Source: Patescibacteria group bacterium
GTDB taxonomy: Bacteria; Patescibacteriota; UBA1384; CAILIB01
DNA length: 30,244 nt
Assembly (NCBI GenBank): GCA_022842085.1
Contig: JALHQF010000002.1
Coordinates: forward strand, 3,042-33,285
Direction of reading: 5' to 3'
In this document: positions 1 through 11,251 of the stretch, one piece after another
Layout of the letters: each line of letters begins with the position of its first letter
How positions within the stretch are numbered: position 1 is the stretch's first letter
Position numbers and translations under genes: made by a program
Notes under the pieces: generated by a model
Told to the model about the DNA's origin: nothing
Seen by the model: only the letters and a program-made list of their open reading frames with translations
The model's database searches: none

Positions 1-3
1 CGC

Positions 4-894
4 GTGACCCTCTATACGCAAGCCGCGGCAAACGTCCGGCGAACCTGGATCTACCTCAGTCTCTACCTCCTCATTTTCTGGGGGCTGGCGGCTGCGGCTG
101 CGGCCTACTTTGGCGATACAAGCATCCTCTTTATCGGGGGTGTCATTGCTCTAGTCCAGGGTCTCATCTCTATTTTTGCCTCGGACTCTCTAGCGCTTGC
201 TGTTTCACGCGCTAAGCCACTCGATGAGGTTGCTCCGGCCCCGGTTGCGGCTCGGGTAAAGCGGCTTACCGAAGAGCTCTGCATTACCGCAGGTCTGCAG
301 ATGCCGCGACTGTACGTCATTCCAGACTCTGCCATGAATGCGTTTGCGGCTGGCCGAAACGAGAAGAAAGCAGTCGTGGCACTCACAGCCGGGCTCATTG
401 ATAACCTCGATGACAATGAGCTTCGTGGGGTAATTGCCCATGAGCTTGCCCACATTGGCAATAAAGACATTCTCCTCATGGGGATGGTGGCGGTAATGGC
501 AGGGGCCATTGCGCTCATTGCAGACATGTTCCTCCATAGCACGCTGTTTGGTCGAAGGCGCGAAGGGGAGGGTGGTGGTGCCCTCCTCCTTGTCGCTCTC
601 GCGTTTGCAATTCTCGCCCCGCTTGTTGCTGCACTCATTCAGCTTGCCATCTCGCGCCGGAGAGAGTTTCTGGCGGACGGTACCGCCGTGCTGATTACCC
701 GTTACCCGGAAGGCTTGATCTCGGCACTACGGAAGATTAGCGGCGATCAAGAGCCGCTTGAGGTAGCAAACCGTGGAAATGCCCATATGTACTTCAGTAA
801 CCCACTGAAAGGTGGTGTGGGGAAGCTCTTTAGTACTCACCCACCAGTAGAGGACCGTATCGCCGCACTGCAAAAGGGTTCCGGAATCCTTTAG
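4..894 (+). CDS. htpX: HtpX-family membrane zinc metalloprotease (M48)
   Basis: This is a 296-aa integral membrane endopeptidase of the M48 family, which degrades damaged or misfolded membrane proteins. The zinc-binding HELAH motif is at residues 146-150, and the third zinc ligand, Glu221, lies in REFLAD. Hydrophobic segments are visible at about residues 15-35, 40-62, 155-175 and 192-215, so the active site faces the cytoplasm as in known HtpX. The N-terminus (TLYTQAAANVRRTW) matches the usual HtpX start, so the GTG at base 4 is probably the true start or within a residue or two of it. The promoter would lie outside the window. Length is normal for the family. The identification is firm. Confidence 0.95.
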   Translation: MTLYTQAAANVRRTWIYLSLYLLIFWGLAAAAAAYFGDTSILFIGGVIALVQGLISIFASDSLALAVSRAKPLDEVAPAPVAARVKRLTEELCITAGLQMPRLYVIPDSAMNAFAAGRNEKKAVVALTAGLIDNLDDNELRGVIAHELAHIGNKDILLMGMVAVMAGAIALIADMFLHSTLFGRRREGEGGGALLLVALAFAILAPLVAALIQLAISRRREFLADGTAVLITRYPEGLISALRKISGDQEPLEVANRGNAHMYFSNPLKGGVGKLFSTHPPVEDRIAALQKGSGIL

Positions 895-912
895 TGCTTC
901 AGGCCAGCGGTG

Positions 913-918
913 TACACT
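913..918 (+). promoter_or_regulatory. -10 box for the FAD oxidoreductase gene
   Basis: TACACT lies exactly 6 bases before the ATG at 925, which predicts transcription starting at the ATG itself. There is no Shine-Dalgarno sequence. This favours the ATG at 925 over the in-frame GTG at 910, which would sit upstream of the -10 box. Confidence 0.55.
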
Positions 919-924
919 TGCACC

Positions 925-4531
<3,607 letters not shown>

Positions 4532-4540
4532 GATGGGGGC

Positions 4541-5227
4541 ATGAGTACTACCACGTTTGAAGGAGCTCCCGTCCAGGAGGCTGTACCGCAAGCGCCCACA
4601 AGCGCTGAGCGCGGCCGAGAGGTAATTGATGCTTGGAAGCGGCGTCGTGCCGAGAAATCTGCAGCTCGCCAAGAGCGCGTACTGATGGGCTTCCGCAAAA
4701 CAGGCGAGTTTATTGGGCGAATGCTTGGTACGGTGCAGCAGAAGCGTGACGCGCTGGTTGGTGGCAGCGTACAGGCGGTGGAAACTGGGGTAGGCAGAGC
4801 CGTCGAAACCCACGAGCGTATGGTGCAAGGTGTGGAGAAAGTCATTGATGCTGGTGTTGCCGCCAAAGAAGCGGCAAGGGAAAAAGTCGATACAGCCCAA
4901 GCGGAGTTCCGTGGCTTCTTCGCACAGCGGGGCATTAACGCCGAGTTCAACCCTAAAATTGCCAGTGTTGAGGCAACGCTCAGTGGTCTCATGGCCGATT
5001 CGTCTCGTGATTTCAAGGCAACCAAGATGGAGTACCTGCTCAAGATGAAGCAAGCACTTGATGCCGGTGATGTAGGTGGGTACCAGGAGCTCGCAAACGA
5101 GCTTGGGGTATTTGTTGCCGAATACGGGGAGCACCAGTCTGCACAGTACCAGCGCATTCTCGAGGCGCGTCAGCAGTTGCAAGACCTCCTTGCGCGGCGT
5201 GAGCGGGCCCGACAACTCCTTGGCTAA
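4541..5227 (+). CDS. Hypothetical helical protein, first gene of a four-gene coupled cluster
   Basis: I do not recognise this 228-aa protein. It has no membrane segment or signal peptide. After an unstructured N-terminus of about 20 residues it is almost entirely charged and alanine/glutamine-rich, as expected of long amphipathic helices or coiled coil. The basic stretch KRRRAEKSAARQER is near residues 33-46, and the C-terminal third (QQLQDLLARRERARQ) is a clear heptad-like helix. Its size and helical character recall PspA/Vipp1-type membrane-remodelling proteins, but I see no family signature, so that is only a possibility. It has its own leaderless-type promoter and starts a run of four closely spaced genes between ligA and gatC. 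Confidence 0.75.
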   Translation: MSTTTFEGAPVQEAVPQAPTSAERGREVIDAWKRRRAEKSAARQERVLMGFRKTGEFIGRMLGTVQQKRDALVGGSVQAVETGVGRAVETHERMVQGVEKVIDAGVAAKEAAREKVDTAQAEFRGFFAQRGINAEFNPKIASVEATLSGLMADSSRDFKATKMEYLLKMKQALDAGDVGGYQELANELGVFVAEYGEHQSAQYQRILEARQQLQDLLARRERARQLLG

Positions 5228-5237
5228 CCGACACAGC

Positions 5238-5486
5238 ATGTCTACACAAGCGCCTCTCGACCACATGAGTGAAGATGAGCTTCGCTGGGAGCTCGGCGAG
5301 CTCGATAGTATGGCCCCTGCACTCGAAGCCCTCGATGCCCAGCTCGCCGATGCGCAGGCAATGCTTGAAGCTGGTATGGACGCAGGGGATAGCGCAGTGG
5401 AAGCTGCTGCCAATGAGGTAGAGGATGTCATCCGTGCTTCAGATGAGGGCGATCAGCTACAAGCTGCCCGCGCAGCGCTGAGCTAA
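5238..5486 (+). CDS. Hypothetical acidic helical protein
   Basis: This is an 82-aa, very acidic, alanine-rich protein with no recognised family. Long runs of Glu/Asp, Ala and Leu (for example ELGELDSMAPALEALDAQLA) predict a helical bundle or coiled coil. The ATG at 5238 is 10 bases after the preceding stop. The stop codon overlaps the next start as TAATG, so translation of the next gene is probably coupled. Its strong acidity contrasts with the basic regions of the proteins on either side, which would suit a complex between them, but that is inference. Confidence 0.65.
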   Translation: MSTQAPLDHMSEDELRWELGELDSMAPALEALDAQLADAQAMLEAGMDAGDSAVEAAANEVEDVIRASDEGDQLQAARAALS

Positions 5487-6037
5487 TGGAGGCTGAAACG
5501 TTTCCTCAGCAGCTTCCTCAGCCTTCGAAGCGTATCGAGACTCCTCAGCGGAGCACGTCGCTCTTTGAGAAGGTTGCGGGTACCTATCGTTCAGCAAAAG
5601 AGCGAATTGCCAATCTGACGAAACGTGCTCCAAGGGAAGTGCCAAAGAGCTTTTCGGATGCCGTGGCACTTGAAGCTAAAATCCAGGAGCAAATTGGTCG
5701 TACCATCCTTACGGTAGACGATGAGGTTGTAGCGCGAGCTGCCCTCGCGCGCCAAACTTTTATGGATCGACTTGAGGGCGTGTCTACAAAGGGCATGCGG
5801 CGAGAGCTTGCCAAGCTTGAAGATCACCTCGCCATGCTCGCAAGGGGAAAGGCTAGGGTAGAGGCAGGTATCGGTACCCAAAGCACTACGGCCCAGCTTG
5901 AGGCTATGCTCAACAACCTCCAGTACTACTACGACAGCATAGAAGAGGTGCAAGAGCGTATACAGGCAATCCGACGTAAAACGGCTACAGCGCCTGCGGC
6001 GGGCTTCTCATTTTTCCGTAAAGCCGAATCGCTATGA
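5486..6037 (+). CDS. Hypothetical helical protein, third gene of the cluster
   Basis: The 183-aa product is unrecognised. It has a proline/glutamine-rich N-terminus (~18 residues), a basic linker (YRSAKERIANLTKRAPRE) and then long helices from about residue 55 to 165, including the tyrosine patch NNLQYYYDSIEEVQERIQ. No membrane segment is present. Start and stop both overlap neighbours (TAATG at the start, ATGA at the end), which marks it as part of one translationally coupled operon. It resembles the first gene of the cluster in size and helical content, but I see no clear sequence homology between them. Confidence 0.7.
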   Translation: MEAETFPQQLPQPSKRIETPQRSTSLFEKVAGTYRSAKERIANLTKRAPREVPKSFSDAVALEAKIQEQIGRTILTVDDEVVARAALARQTFMDRLEGVSTKGMRRELAKLEDHLAMLARGKARVEAGIGTQSTTAQLEAMLNNLQYYYDSIEEVQERIQAIRRKTATAPAAGFSFFRKAESL

Positions 6038-6225
6038 GTACCGCCACCCTAGGTGACGTTCTCACTGAGTTGGAAACGCAGCTAGCTGAGCTTTCGCGTA
6101 GCCTTATGCGTATTGAGCAAGAGGCTGCACTCGCACTCCAGGAGCAGGTTGAGGATCTCCATGCGGCGGTAGTGGCAGCTGAAGAGGATGTGCTGCGCGC
6201 TGAGGCACGAGCCTCGCTCGAGTAG
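6034..6225 (+). CDS. Hypothetical short coiled-coil protein
   Basis: This 63-aa acidic protein consists almost wholly of one predicted helix with leucine heptads (LTELETQLAELSRSLMRIEQ). Its ATG overlaps the preceding stop as ATGA, indicating coupled translation. It is the last gene of the cluster; gatC follows after 25 bases and has its own promoter. No family is recognised. It looks like a small oligomerisation partner for the larger helical proteins of the operon, which is inference from context only. Confidence 0.6.
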   Translation: MSTATLGDVLTELETQLAELSRSLMRIEQEAALALQEQVEDLHAAVVAAEEDVLRAEARASLE

Positions 6226-6233
6226 CCAGAGCC

Positions 6234-6242
6234 TGCTAGGGT
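6234..6242 (+). promoter_or_regulatory. Extended -10 promoter for gatC-gatA
   Basis: TGCTAGGGT is an extended -10 element ending 8 bases before the gatC ATG at 6251. No Shine-Dalgarno sequence is present. Confidence 0.65.
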
Positions 6243-6250
6243 GTTCTGGT

Positions 6251-6544
6251 ATGGACGCTCCTGCAATTGCCCACCTTGCCCACCTTGCCAAGCTTGCACC
6301 AAGTGAGGAGCAGGTGAATCGCTACGCTACTGAGCTTACGAGCATCGTTGGCTACGTGGGGCAGCTTGCCTCGGCAGACGTACAGGCAGCGCATCGGGAC
6401 GCGCAGGAGCAGCTTGGTGCACCTGATGGAGCTAGCCCAGACCCATCCTTCTCGCGCGACACTGCTCTGGCAGGGTTTCCGCAGCGTGAAGGCTCATACC
6501 TTGTGGTGCCGGCGGTGCTCGGCGGAGAGGTTTCGGCAGCATGA
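6251..6544 (+). CDS. gatC: Aspartyl/glutamyl-tRNA amidotransferase subunit C
   Basis: This 97-aa protein is the small subunit that stabilises GatA-GatB in the enzyme converting Glu-tRNA(Gln) and/or Asp-tRNA(Asn) to the amidated forms. The N-terminus (IAHLAHLAKLAPSEEQ) matches the GatC pattern of an Ile/Leu-rich helix followed by L.P.EE. The usual C-terminal FPQREGSYLVVPAVLGG is also present. The ATG at 6251 was chosen for homology and for the extended -10 element 8 bases before it. The stop overlaps the gatA start as ATGA, so the two subunits are translationally coupled. gatB lies separately, about 5 kb downstream. Confidence 0.93.
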   Translation: MDAPAIAHLAHLAKLAPSEEQVNRYATELTSIVGYVGQLASADVQAAHRDAQEQLGAPDGASPDPSFSRDTALAGFPQREGSYLVVPAVLGGEVSAA

Positions 6545-7986
6545 GCACGCTTCCTCGAACGCTCGCCCAGGTGGCGGGGTACTTTGCGCAAGGTGGCACG
6601 AGCGTGCAGCTTACCGAGGCGTTTCTAGCCCGGATTACCAGGCTTGAGAGCCTCAATGCCATGGTTACGGTGACTCGCGAACTGGCACTGGAACAGGCAG
6701 CGGCATCGGATGTGCGCCGAGTGGGGGGCACGAGCTTGGGTGTATTTGACGGCGTGCCCTACACGCTTAAGGACGTTTTCTGTGTACCTGGAGTGCCTAC
6801 AACTGCAAGCTCGCGGTACCTGAGTAGCTGGACTCCGCCGTACGAGAGTACGGTTGCGCGTAAGCTGCGCGAAGCAGGTGCGGTACTCCTTGGCATGACC
6901 AACACCGACGAGTTCACAATGGGTGCCAGCACGGAAACAGCCTGGCCGGGAGTTACCCACAACCCGTGGGATACCAGCAAAGTGCCTGGCGGTTCTTCAG
7001 GTGGATCAGCCGCCGCAGTGGCAGCGGGACTTGGCGTATTCTCCATTGGCACTGATACGGCGGGAAGTATTCGACACCCCGCTGCCTTCTGTGGTGTTAC
7101 CGGCGTGCGTCCCACCTACGGCCGCATTTCTCGCTACGGTGAGATTGCCATGGCGAGTAGCCTCGATCAGGCTGGGCCAATTTGCCACACCATTGAGGAC
7201 GCAGCGGCCATCCTTACGCTTCTGGCGGGGCCAGATGAGCGTGACGCAACCTCACTCAAAACGCCCGTACCTTCGTACGAGCTCACGGGAGCCTCGATCG
7301 CCGGGACGCGCGTCGGTATCCCTAAGGAGTACTTTGGTGAAGGTTTGAGCGACGGAGTGCGAGTCGCAGTGAATGAGGCGGTTGAGGTACTCAAGGCACA
7401 GGGAGCCGAAATTGTGGAGGTTTCCATTCCAGAGGCAGAGCTCGCGCTACCTGCCTACTACGTACTCTGCCCGGCAGAGGTATCCAGTAATATGGCGCGA
7501 TACGACGGTGTGCGGTACGGACATCGAAGCAAGGCGGATACGCTGGCGGTGCTCAACGCTATGAGTCGATCGGAGGGGATTGGTGCCGAGGTGCAACGGC
7601 GCATCATGCTTGGCACCCACGTGCTCTCGACTGGGTCGCACGACGCATACTTTGCGAAGTCCTGGCAGGTGCGCGACGCGGTGGTAGCCGCATTTGAGCG
7701 GGTGTTTACGCAGGTAGACGTGCTAGTGAGTCCAACCACACCGCACACTGCCTTTGCGATTGGGGCGCATGCAGGTGATCCAGTGGCCATGTACCTCGAA
7801 GACGTGCTGGTGGTGCCGGTAAACATTGGCGAAATCTGTGGCCTCAGTGTTCCCTGTGGACTCGTGGATGGGATGCCGGTCGGCCTGCAGGTAATGGCAG
7901 CGCGAGACCAGGACGCGACGATGCTGCGGGTAGCACACGCGTACCAGCAGGTCACGAGCTGGCACGAACTGGCGCCGGAGGTGTAG
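6541..7986 (+). CDS. gatA: Aspartyl/glutamyl-tRNA amidotransferase subunit A
   Basis: This 481-aa amidase-signature enzyme releases ammonia from glutamine for transamidation of misacylated tRNA. The Ser-cisSer-Lys triad is visible as Lys77 (PYTLKDV), Ser152 in PGGSSGGSAAAV, and the nucleophile Ser176 in DTAGSIRHPA. Length and domain order are normal for GatA. The gene overlaps gatC by four bases (ATGA). Its presence with gatB suggests that the organism makes Gln-tRNA and/or Asn-tRNA by the indirect route, which is general knowledge of GatCAB rather than something seen here. Confidence 0.97.
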   Translation: MSTLPRTLAQVAGYFAQGGTSVQLTEAFLARITRLESLNAMVTVTRELALEQAAASDVRRVGGTSLGVFDGVPYTLKDVFCVPGVPTTASSRYLSSWTPPYESTVARKLREAGAVLLGMTNTDEFTMGASTETAWPGVTHNPWDTSKVPGGSSGGSAAAVAAGLGVFSIGTDTAGSIRHPAAFCGVTGVRPTYGRISRYGEIAMASSLDQAGPICHTIEDAAAILTLLAGPDERDATSLKTPVPSYELTGASIAGTRVGIPKEYFGEGLSDGVRVAVNEAVEVLKAQGAEIVEVSIPEAELALPAYYVLCPAEVSSNMARYDGVRYGHRSKADTLAVLNAMSRSEGIGAEVQRRIMLGTHVLSTGSHDAYFAKSWQVRDAVVAAFERVFTQVDVLVSPTTPHTAFAIGAHAGDPVAMYLEDVLVVPVNIGEICGLSVPCGLVDGMPVGLQVMAARDQDATMLRVAHAYQQVTSWHELAPEV

Positions 7987-8009
7987 TGCTCCAGCAACGC
8001 GAGAGAAGC

Positions 8010-8018
8010 TGCTAAACT
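8010..8018 (+). promoter_or_regulatory. Extended -10 promoter for the cyclophilin gene
   Basis: TGCTAAACT ends 6 bases before the ATG at 8025. It supports ATG 8025 over the internal ATG at 8034. No Shine-Dalgarno sequence is present. Confidence 0.65.
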
Positions 8019-8024
8019 GCCCAC

Positions 8025-8672
8025 ATGAACGGTATGACACGAACCCTCTCTATTGCTGGTGCCATTATATTGGTGCTGTTTCCACTCGCGCTCTACCTTA
8101 ACGATCCCAATACCGAGGTGGCGGATGCGACCCCTTCTCCCACTCCAACTGCTACGTCTATGTCTACACTGAACATTGCTGAGTCCGATTTTAAAACCGC
8201 TTCGCAGGTAGTAATGAGCACCTCTAAGGGCGACCTTGTGCTCGATCTCTACCCTGATAAGGCGCCTCGTACCGTACAAAACTTCGTCACGCTTGGAGTT
8301 GAGGGCTACTACGATGGCGTAATTTTCCACCGTATTATCCCAGGCTTCATGGTGCAGGGCGGTGATCCAACCGGCACTGGCCGAGCAGGTGAGAGCATCT
8401 ACGGCGCTAGGTTTGAAGATGAGATTTGGGACGGCCAGAAAGTGCAGAAGTTTAGCCTCGCTATGGCGAACGCGGGACCGAACACCAACGGCAGCCAGTT
8501 CTTCATCGTTACCACCATGTCGCAACCGCACCTCGACAAGCTGCACACGGTCTTTGGTGCCCTGGCACCTGAGAGTGCAGCGGTACTGAGTGCAATTGAG
8601 GCAGTGGGTAGTCAGTCGGGTACACCTTCTGAGGTAGTCACCATCACCGGATTTAGGGTAAGCAAAGACTAG
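8025..8672 (+). CDS. Membrane-anchored cyclophilin-type peptidyl-prolyl isomerase
   Basis: This 215-aa protein accelerates cis-trans isomerisation of prolyl bonds and probably assists folding outside the membrane. An N-terminal hydrophobic anchor (residues ~8-25) is followed by a Ser/Thr/Pro-rich spacer (34-50) and a cyclophilin domain from about residue 60. The signature [14 protein letters not shown] (101-114) contains the catalytic arginine at 103, and NGSQFFI follows. The loop structure is the shorter bacterial form. The stop TAG overlaps the GTG start of the next gene by one base, so the two genes form a transcription unit. Confidence 0.92.
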   Translation: MNGMTRTLSIAGAIILVLFPLALYLNDPNTEVADATPSPTPTATSMSTLNIAESDFKTASQVVMSTSKGDLVLDLYPDKAPRTVQNFVTLGVEGYYDGVIFHRIIPGFMVQGGDPTGTGRAGESIYGARFEDEIWDGQKVQKFSLAMANAGPNTNGSQFFIVTTMSQPHLDKLHTVFGALAPESAAVLSAIEAVGSQSGTPSEVVTITGFRVSKD

Positions 8673-9091
8673 TGGCTGATCGCAGCATCATCGCCGGGCT
8701 TACGGGGTTCTTGCGAGATGTGGTGGTAGCGGTGGCCGGTGGAGTGCGCACTCCTGGTGTTGATGCGGTCCAGGCAGAGCGCTTGGCGGCTCACTGGGCG
8801 TCGGTAGAAGGGCACCTCATGCAAGGGCGTTGGGCTCAGGCTGTGGCCGAAGCAGATAAGCAGCTCGATGCCGGCCTGCGTATTGCGGGCGTGAAAGGTA
8901 ATACTATGGGCGAGCGGCTCAAGAGTGCTAAGGGGCGTTTTGAGCAAACTCGCTACAACCAGATTTGGGAGGCACACAAGTTGCGCAATCGGCTTGCGCA
9001 TGAGCTTGGTGCTAGTGCGGCGGAGCGGCAAGCGCGCGAGGCAGTGGAGGTGTTCCGTCAAGCACTGCGCACGCTTGGGGTGCCGGTGTAG
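8672..9091 (+). CDS. HEPN-like hypothetical protein
   Basis: The 139-aa helical protein starts with GTG sharing one base with the preceding stop (TAGTG). Its most telling feature is AHKLRNRLAHE at residues 101-111, which contains RNRLAH (R105, H110). This RX4H pattern is the hallmark of HEPN-superfamily domains, many of which are ribonucleases or toxin-antitoxin and signalling components. The residues before it (TMGERLKSAKGRFEQ) resemble the same region of small conserved hypothetical proteins I associate with Patescibacteria, from memory. A hydrophobic N-terminal helix (residues 8-24) may associate with the membrane. No partner nucleotidyltransferase is adjacent, so a toxin role is not supported. 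It ends one base before the relA stop on the other strand. Confidence 0.7.
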   Translation: MADRSIIAGLTGFLRDVVVAVAGGVRTPGVDAVQAERLAAHWASVEGHLMQGRWAQAVAEADKQLDAGLRIAGVKGNTMGERLKSAKGRFEQTRYNQIWEAHKLRNRLAHELGASAAERQAREAVEVFRQALRTLGVPV

Positions 9092-10543
9092 CTAGGCGCC
9101 CCTCGATTGATCCTTTACCCGAGCACGGATCCAGCGCTGTGCTTTAGTAGACTTTACAAACTCGAGCCATGAAGTGCTTGGCTGCTTGCCGCGCTGAGTC
9201 ACAATCTGCACGAGATCTCCGCTCTCAAGCACGGTATTGAGTGGTACCGTCCGGCCGTTTACGCGCGCTGCGATCGTCTGATCGCCTAGCTCCTTGTGGA
9301 TAGCGTAGGCAAAATCTACAGGGCAGCTGCCTGCGGGGAGGTCGATGGCTTCGCCTTTTGGCGTGAGGCAGAAAATCCGATCCTGGAAGAACTCAACCTT
9401 TACCGCTTGTAAGAACTCATCTGGATCTTGCAGGTGGGTTTGCCACTCTTTAAGCGTCTGTACCCACGTGTGCTGCGCACTCACCTGTACGTTGGCTTGC
9501 GATTTGCCCCCCTTGGCATCGGCGTACGCCCAGTAGGCGGCGACACCGTACTCGTTCTCATTGTGCATTTGCTCGGTACGGATCTGAAACTCAACTGGCA
9601 CACCGTCTACTCCTACGACCGTTGTGTGGAGACTGCGGTACCCATTGGGCTTTGGCACAGCAATGTAGTCTTTCACGAGGCCAGGGAGCGGGCGCCAGGT
9701 TGCGTGGAGTGCTCCGAGTGCGGCGTAGCAGTCGCTGATGCTTTCGGTGATAATCCGCAGCGCTACGAGATCGTAGACCTTATCTATGTCTTCATCGAGG
9801 CGGCGCAGCTTCTTCCCAAGGCTTGAGATGCGTTTCGTGCGGCTATCAATGCGGACGTAGGAAACGCCCAGGAGTGCGAGCGCCTCTTCGGCTTGCTGGC
9901 GCACGGCCTGAGCACGCGCTGCGCCATGCTCGAGGTGGTCCGCCATTACCTGTGAGAGCCAGGCGTAGCGTGACGGGTCGAGCCAGCGGAACGCGAGGTC
10001 TTCGAGGTCTCCTGAAACCTTACCAAGCCCTAGGCGGTAGGCGAGCGGAGCATACACATCGGCGGTTTCATGGGCGATCCGTACGCGACGATCGGGCTCT
10101 ACGTGCTCAAGGGTTTCCATGTTGTGCAGGCGGTCGGCAAGCTTTACAAACACCACGCGCACATCCTCGGCGAGTACGAGTACGAGCTTGCGTAGCGTTT
10201 CAGCTTTGCCAGTTTGGCCGCGGTACTTGACCCGCGAAAGCTTGGTTACCCCATCTACGAGCCTTGCTACTTCCTCGCCAAACTGGTCGGATATGGTTTG
10301 GAGGGGTACCTCGGCGTCTTCTACGACGTCATGCAGCAGTGTGGCAGCGATGGTGGTGGCATCTAAGCCCCAGCTAGCCACCGTAAACGCGGCTTGCACG
10401 GGGTGGGTAATGTACGCTTCACCGCTCTTGCGAAGCTGTCCCGCGTGCGCTGCCTGGGCCGTAGCATAGGCACGCCGAATGAGCTCCGCCTCTTCAGGGC
10501 GTGTGCTGCGGCAAGCGGCGATGAGCGCATCTGGTGAGTGCAT
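9092..10543 (-). CDS. RelA/SpoT-type (p)ppGpp synthetase/hydrolase, short form
   Basis: This 483-aa protein makes and probably degrades the alarmone (p)ppGpp. The N-terminal HD hydrolase domain is intact, with H47, LLHDVVED (H71, D72) and LADRLHN (D137). The synthetase domain follows, with YDLVALRI, KDYIAVPKPNGYRSLHTT and the acidic motif VEFQIRT (E318) plus EYGVAAYWAY. A TGS domain (about 370-430) comes next, and the protein ends soon after. The helical and ACT domains that complete the usual ~700-740 aa long RSH proteins are missing, so ribosome-linked or amino-acid regulation may differ. An extended -10 element lies 6 bases before the ATG. Confidence 0.94.
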   Translation of the reverse strand: MHSPDALIAACRSTRPEEAELIRRAYATAQAAHAGQLRKSGEAYITHPVQAAFTVASWGLDATTIAATLLHDVVEDAEVPLQTISDQFGEEVARLVDGVTKLSRVKYRGQTGKAETLRKLVLVLAEDVRVVFVKLADRLHNMETLEHVEPDRRVRIAHETADVYAPLAYRLGLGKVSGDLEDLAFRWLDPSRYAWLSQVMADHLEHGAARAQAVRQQAEEALALLGVSYVRIDSRTKRISSLGKKLRRLDEDIDKVYDLVALRIITESISDCYAALGALHATWRPLPGLVKDYIAVPKPNGYRSLHTTVVGVDGVPVEFQIRTEQMHNENEYGVAAYWAYADAKGGKSQANVQVSAQHTWVQTLKEWQTHLQDPDEFLQAVKVEFFQDRIFCLTPKGEAIDLPAGSCPVDFAYAIHKELGDQTIAARVNGRTVPLNTVLESGDLVQIVTQRGKQPSTSWLEFVKSTKAQRWIRARVKDQSRGA

Positions 10544-10549
10544 GGAGGG

Positions 10550-10558
10550 AGGGTAGCA
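10550..10558 (-). promoter_or_regulatory. Extended -10 promoter for relA/spoT
   Basis: On the minus strand, TGCTACCCT ends 6 bases before the ATG at 10543. It sits directly after the terminator of the upstream gene. Confidence 0.6.
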
Positions 10559-10581
10559 GAAAAGTCCCCTTGCGGGGACTT
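10557..10581 (-). terminator. Intrinsic terminator of the 202-aa hypothetical gene
   Basis: On the minus strand, AAGTCCCC-GCAA-GGGGACTT forms an 8-bp stem followed by TTCTG. The stem begins with two bases of the gene's own TAA stop codon, and the relA promoter follows at once. Confidence 0.75.
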
Positions 10582-11188
10582 AGGTTGAAGTGCCGATTGG
10601 CACAAGGAGCTTGAGGTCCTGCAGAGCTTTCGCGAGGCTCAGCTGAGCGGGATCGTTTCCTACAGCACGAACCCTAGCCCAGACCTCGGCCTCAATGTAT
10701 GCACCGAGGAGGCGAGAGAGGTACTCGTCCCACTCACTCGGTAAGCCACTTGAAGCAACGACAATGCCGTTGCTCCGGATCGCACCAGCGAAGACGGGTA
10801 TGTCTTCAAACAGGAGCCCGATGGCACTTCGTGAAGCATCGAGGCGAGCGTTGTGTACGAGAGACCAGAGCTTTGCGAGCGAGAACCACTGGCAGTGGCT
10901 TACAGCGGGTAGCTCTACTGGCATTTGCTGAGTTGCTGAGAGGTGTGCTGGAAACGCCTGGTCCAGCTGAGCTCGCAAGTTCAAACCTGGAAAGGCCCGG
11001 TTGAGCGCTAGCGTGTAGGGCTCGGTAGCCTGACCAGTGCCCACGTAGCCAACGCGGGTAACGACGAAGGCGCCATTCCCGCGAGGGGTTTGGTACGAAG
11101 TGAGGGCGTGCGCATCTACGGTATGGAGGAAGTGTGATCCCGCTACCTGTAGGACATCTGCTAGAAAAGGAGGTGTAAAGTTCCACAT
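10580..11188 (-). CDS. Hypothetical protein (202 aa)
   Basis: I do not recognise this family. The protein looks soluble, with no signal peptide or membrane helix. It mixes beta-like segments (NGAFVVTRVGYVGTG, NGIVVASSGLP) with a C-terminal helix (LLGAYIEAEVWARVRAV), as in a compact alpha/beta domain. A -10 box on the minus strand at 11205-11210 lies 16 bases before the ATG, giving a short leader of about 10 bases, longer than for most genes here. It is transcribed divergently from gatB. A terminator hairpin overlaps its stop codon. Confidence 0.75.
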   Translation of the reverse strand: MWNFTPPFLADVLQVAGSHFLHTVDAHALTSYQTPRGNGAFVVTRVGYVGTGQATEPYTLALNRAFPGLNLRAQLDQAFPAHLSATQQMPVELPAVSHCQWFSLAKLWSLVHNARLDASRSAIGLLFEDIPVFAGAIRSNGIVVASSGLPSEWDEYLSRLLGAYIEAEVWARVRAVGNDPAQLSLAKALQDLKLLVPIGTST

Positions 11189-11204
11189 TGCTGCACCAGC
11201 TCTG

Positions 11205-11213
11205 GTTCTACCA
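11205..11213 (-). promoter_or_regulatory. Extended -10 promoter for the 202-aa hypothetical gene
   Basis: The minus-strand TGGTAGAAC ends 16 bases before the ATG at 11188. The identical nine bases occur before the 126-aa gene at 23342-23350. Confidence 0.45.
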
Positions 11214-11234
11214 GATTCACGCTTCTTCGCAACC

Positions 11235-11243
11235 TGCTAGTAT
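11235..11243 (+). promoter_or_regulatory. Extended -10 promoter for gatB
   Basis: TGCTAGTAT ends 8 bases before the gatB ATG at 11252. No Shine-Dalgarno sequence is present. Confidence 0.65.
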
Positions 11244-11251
11244 CTACAGGT

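Noticed and set aside
910..924. GTG start for the FAD oxidoreductase
   Set aside because: The GTG would lie upstream of the probable -10 box, and the ATG at 925 fits the 6-base spacing seen at other genes.
7458..8546. 362-codon open frame on the minus strand opposite gatA and the cyclophilin gene
   Set aside because: The plus strand encodes unmistakable GatA and cyclophilin with all motifs; the antisense frame matches nothing.
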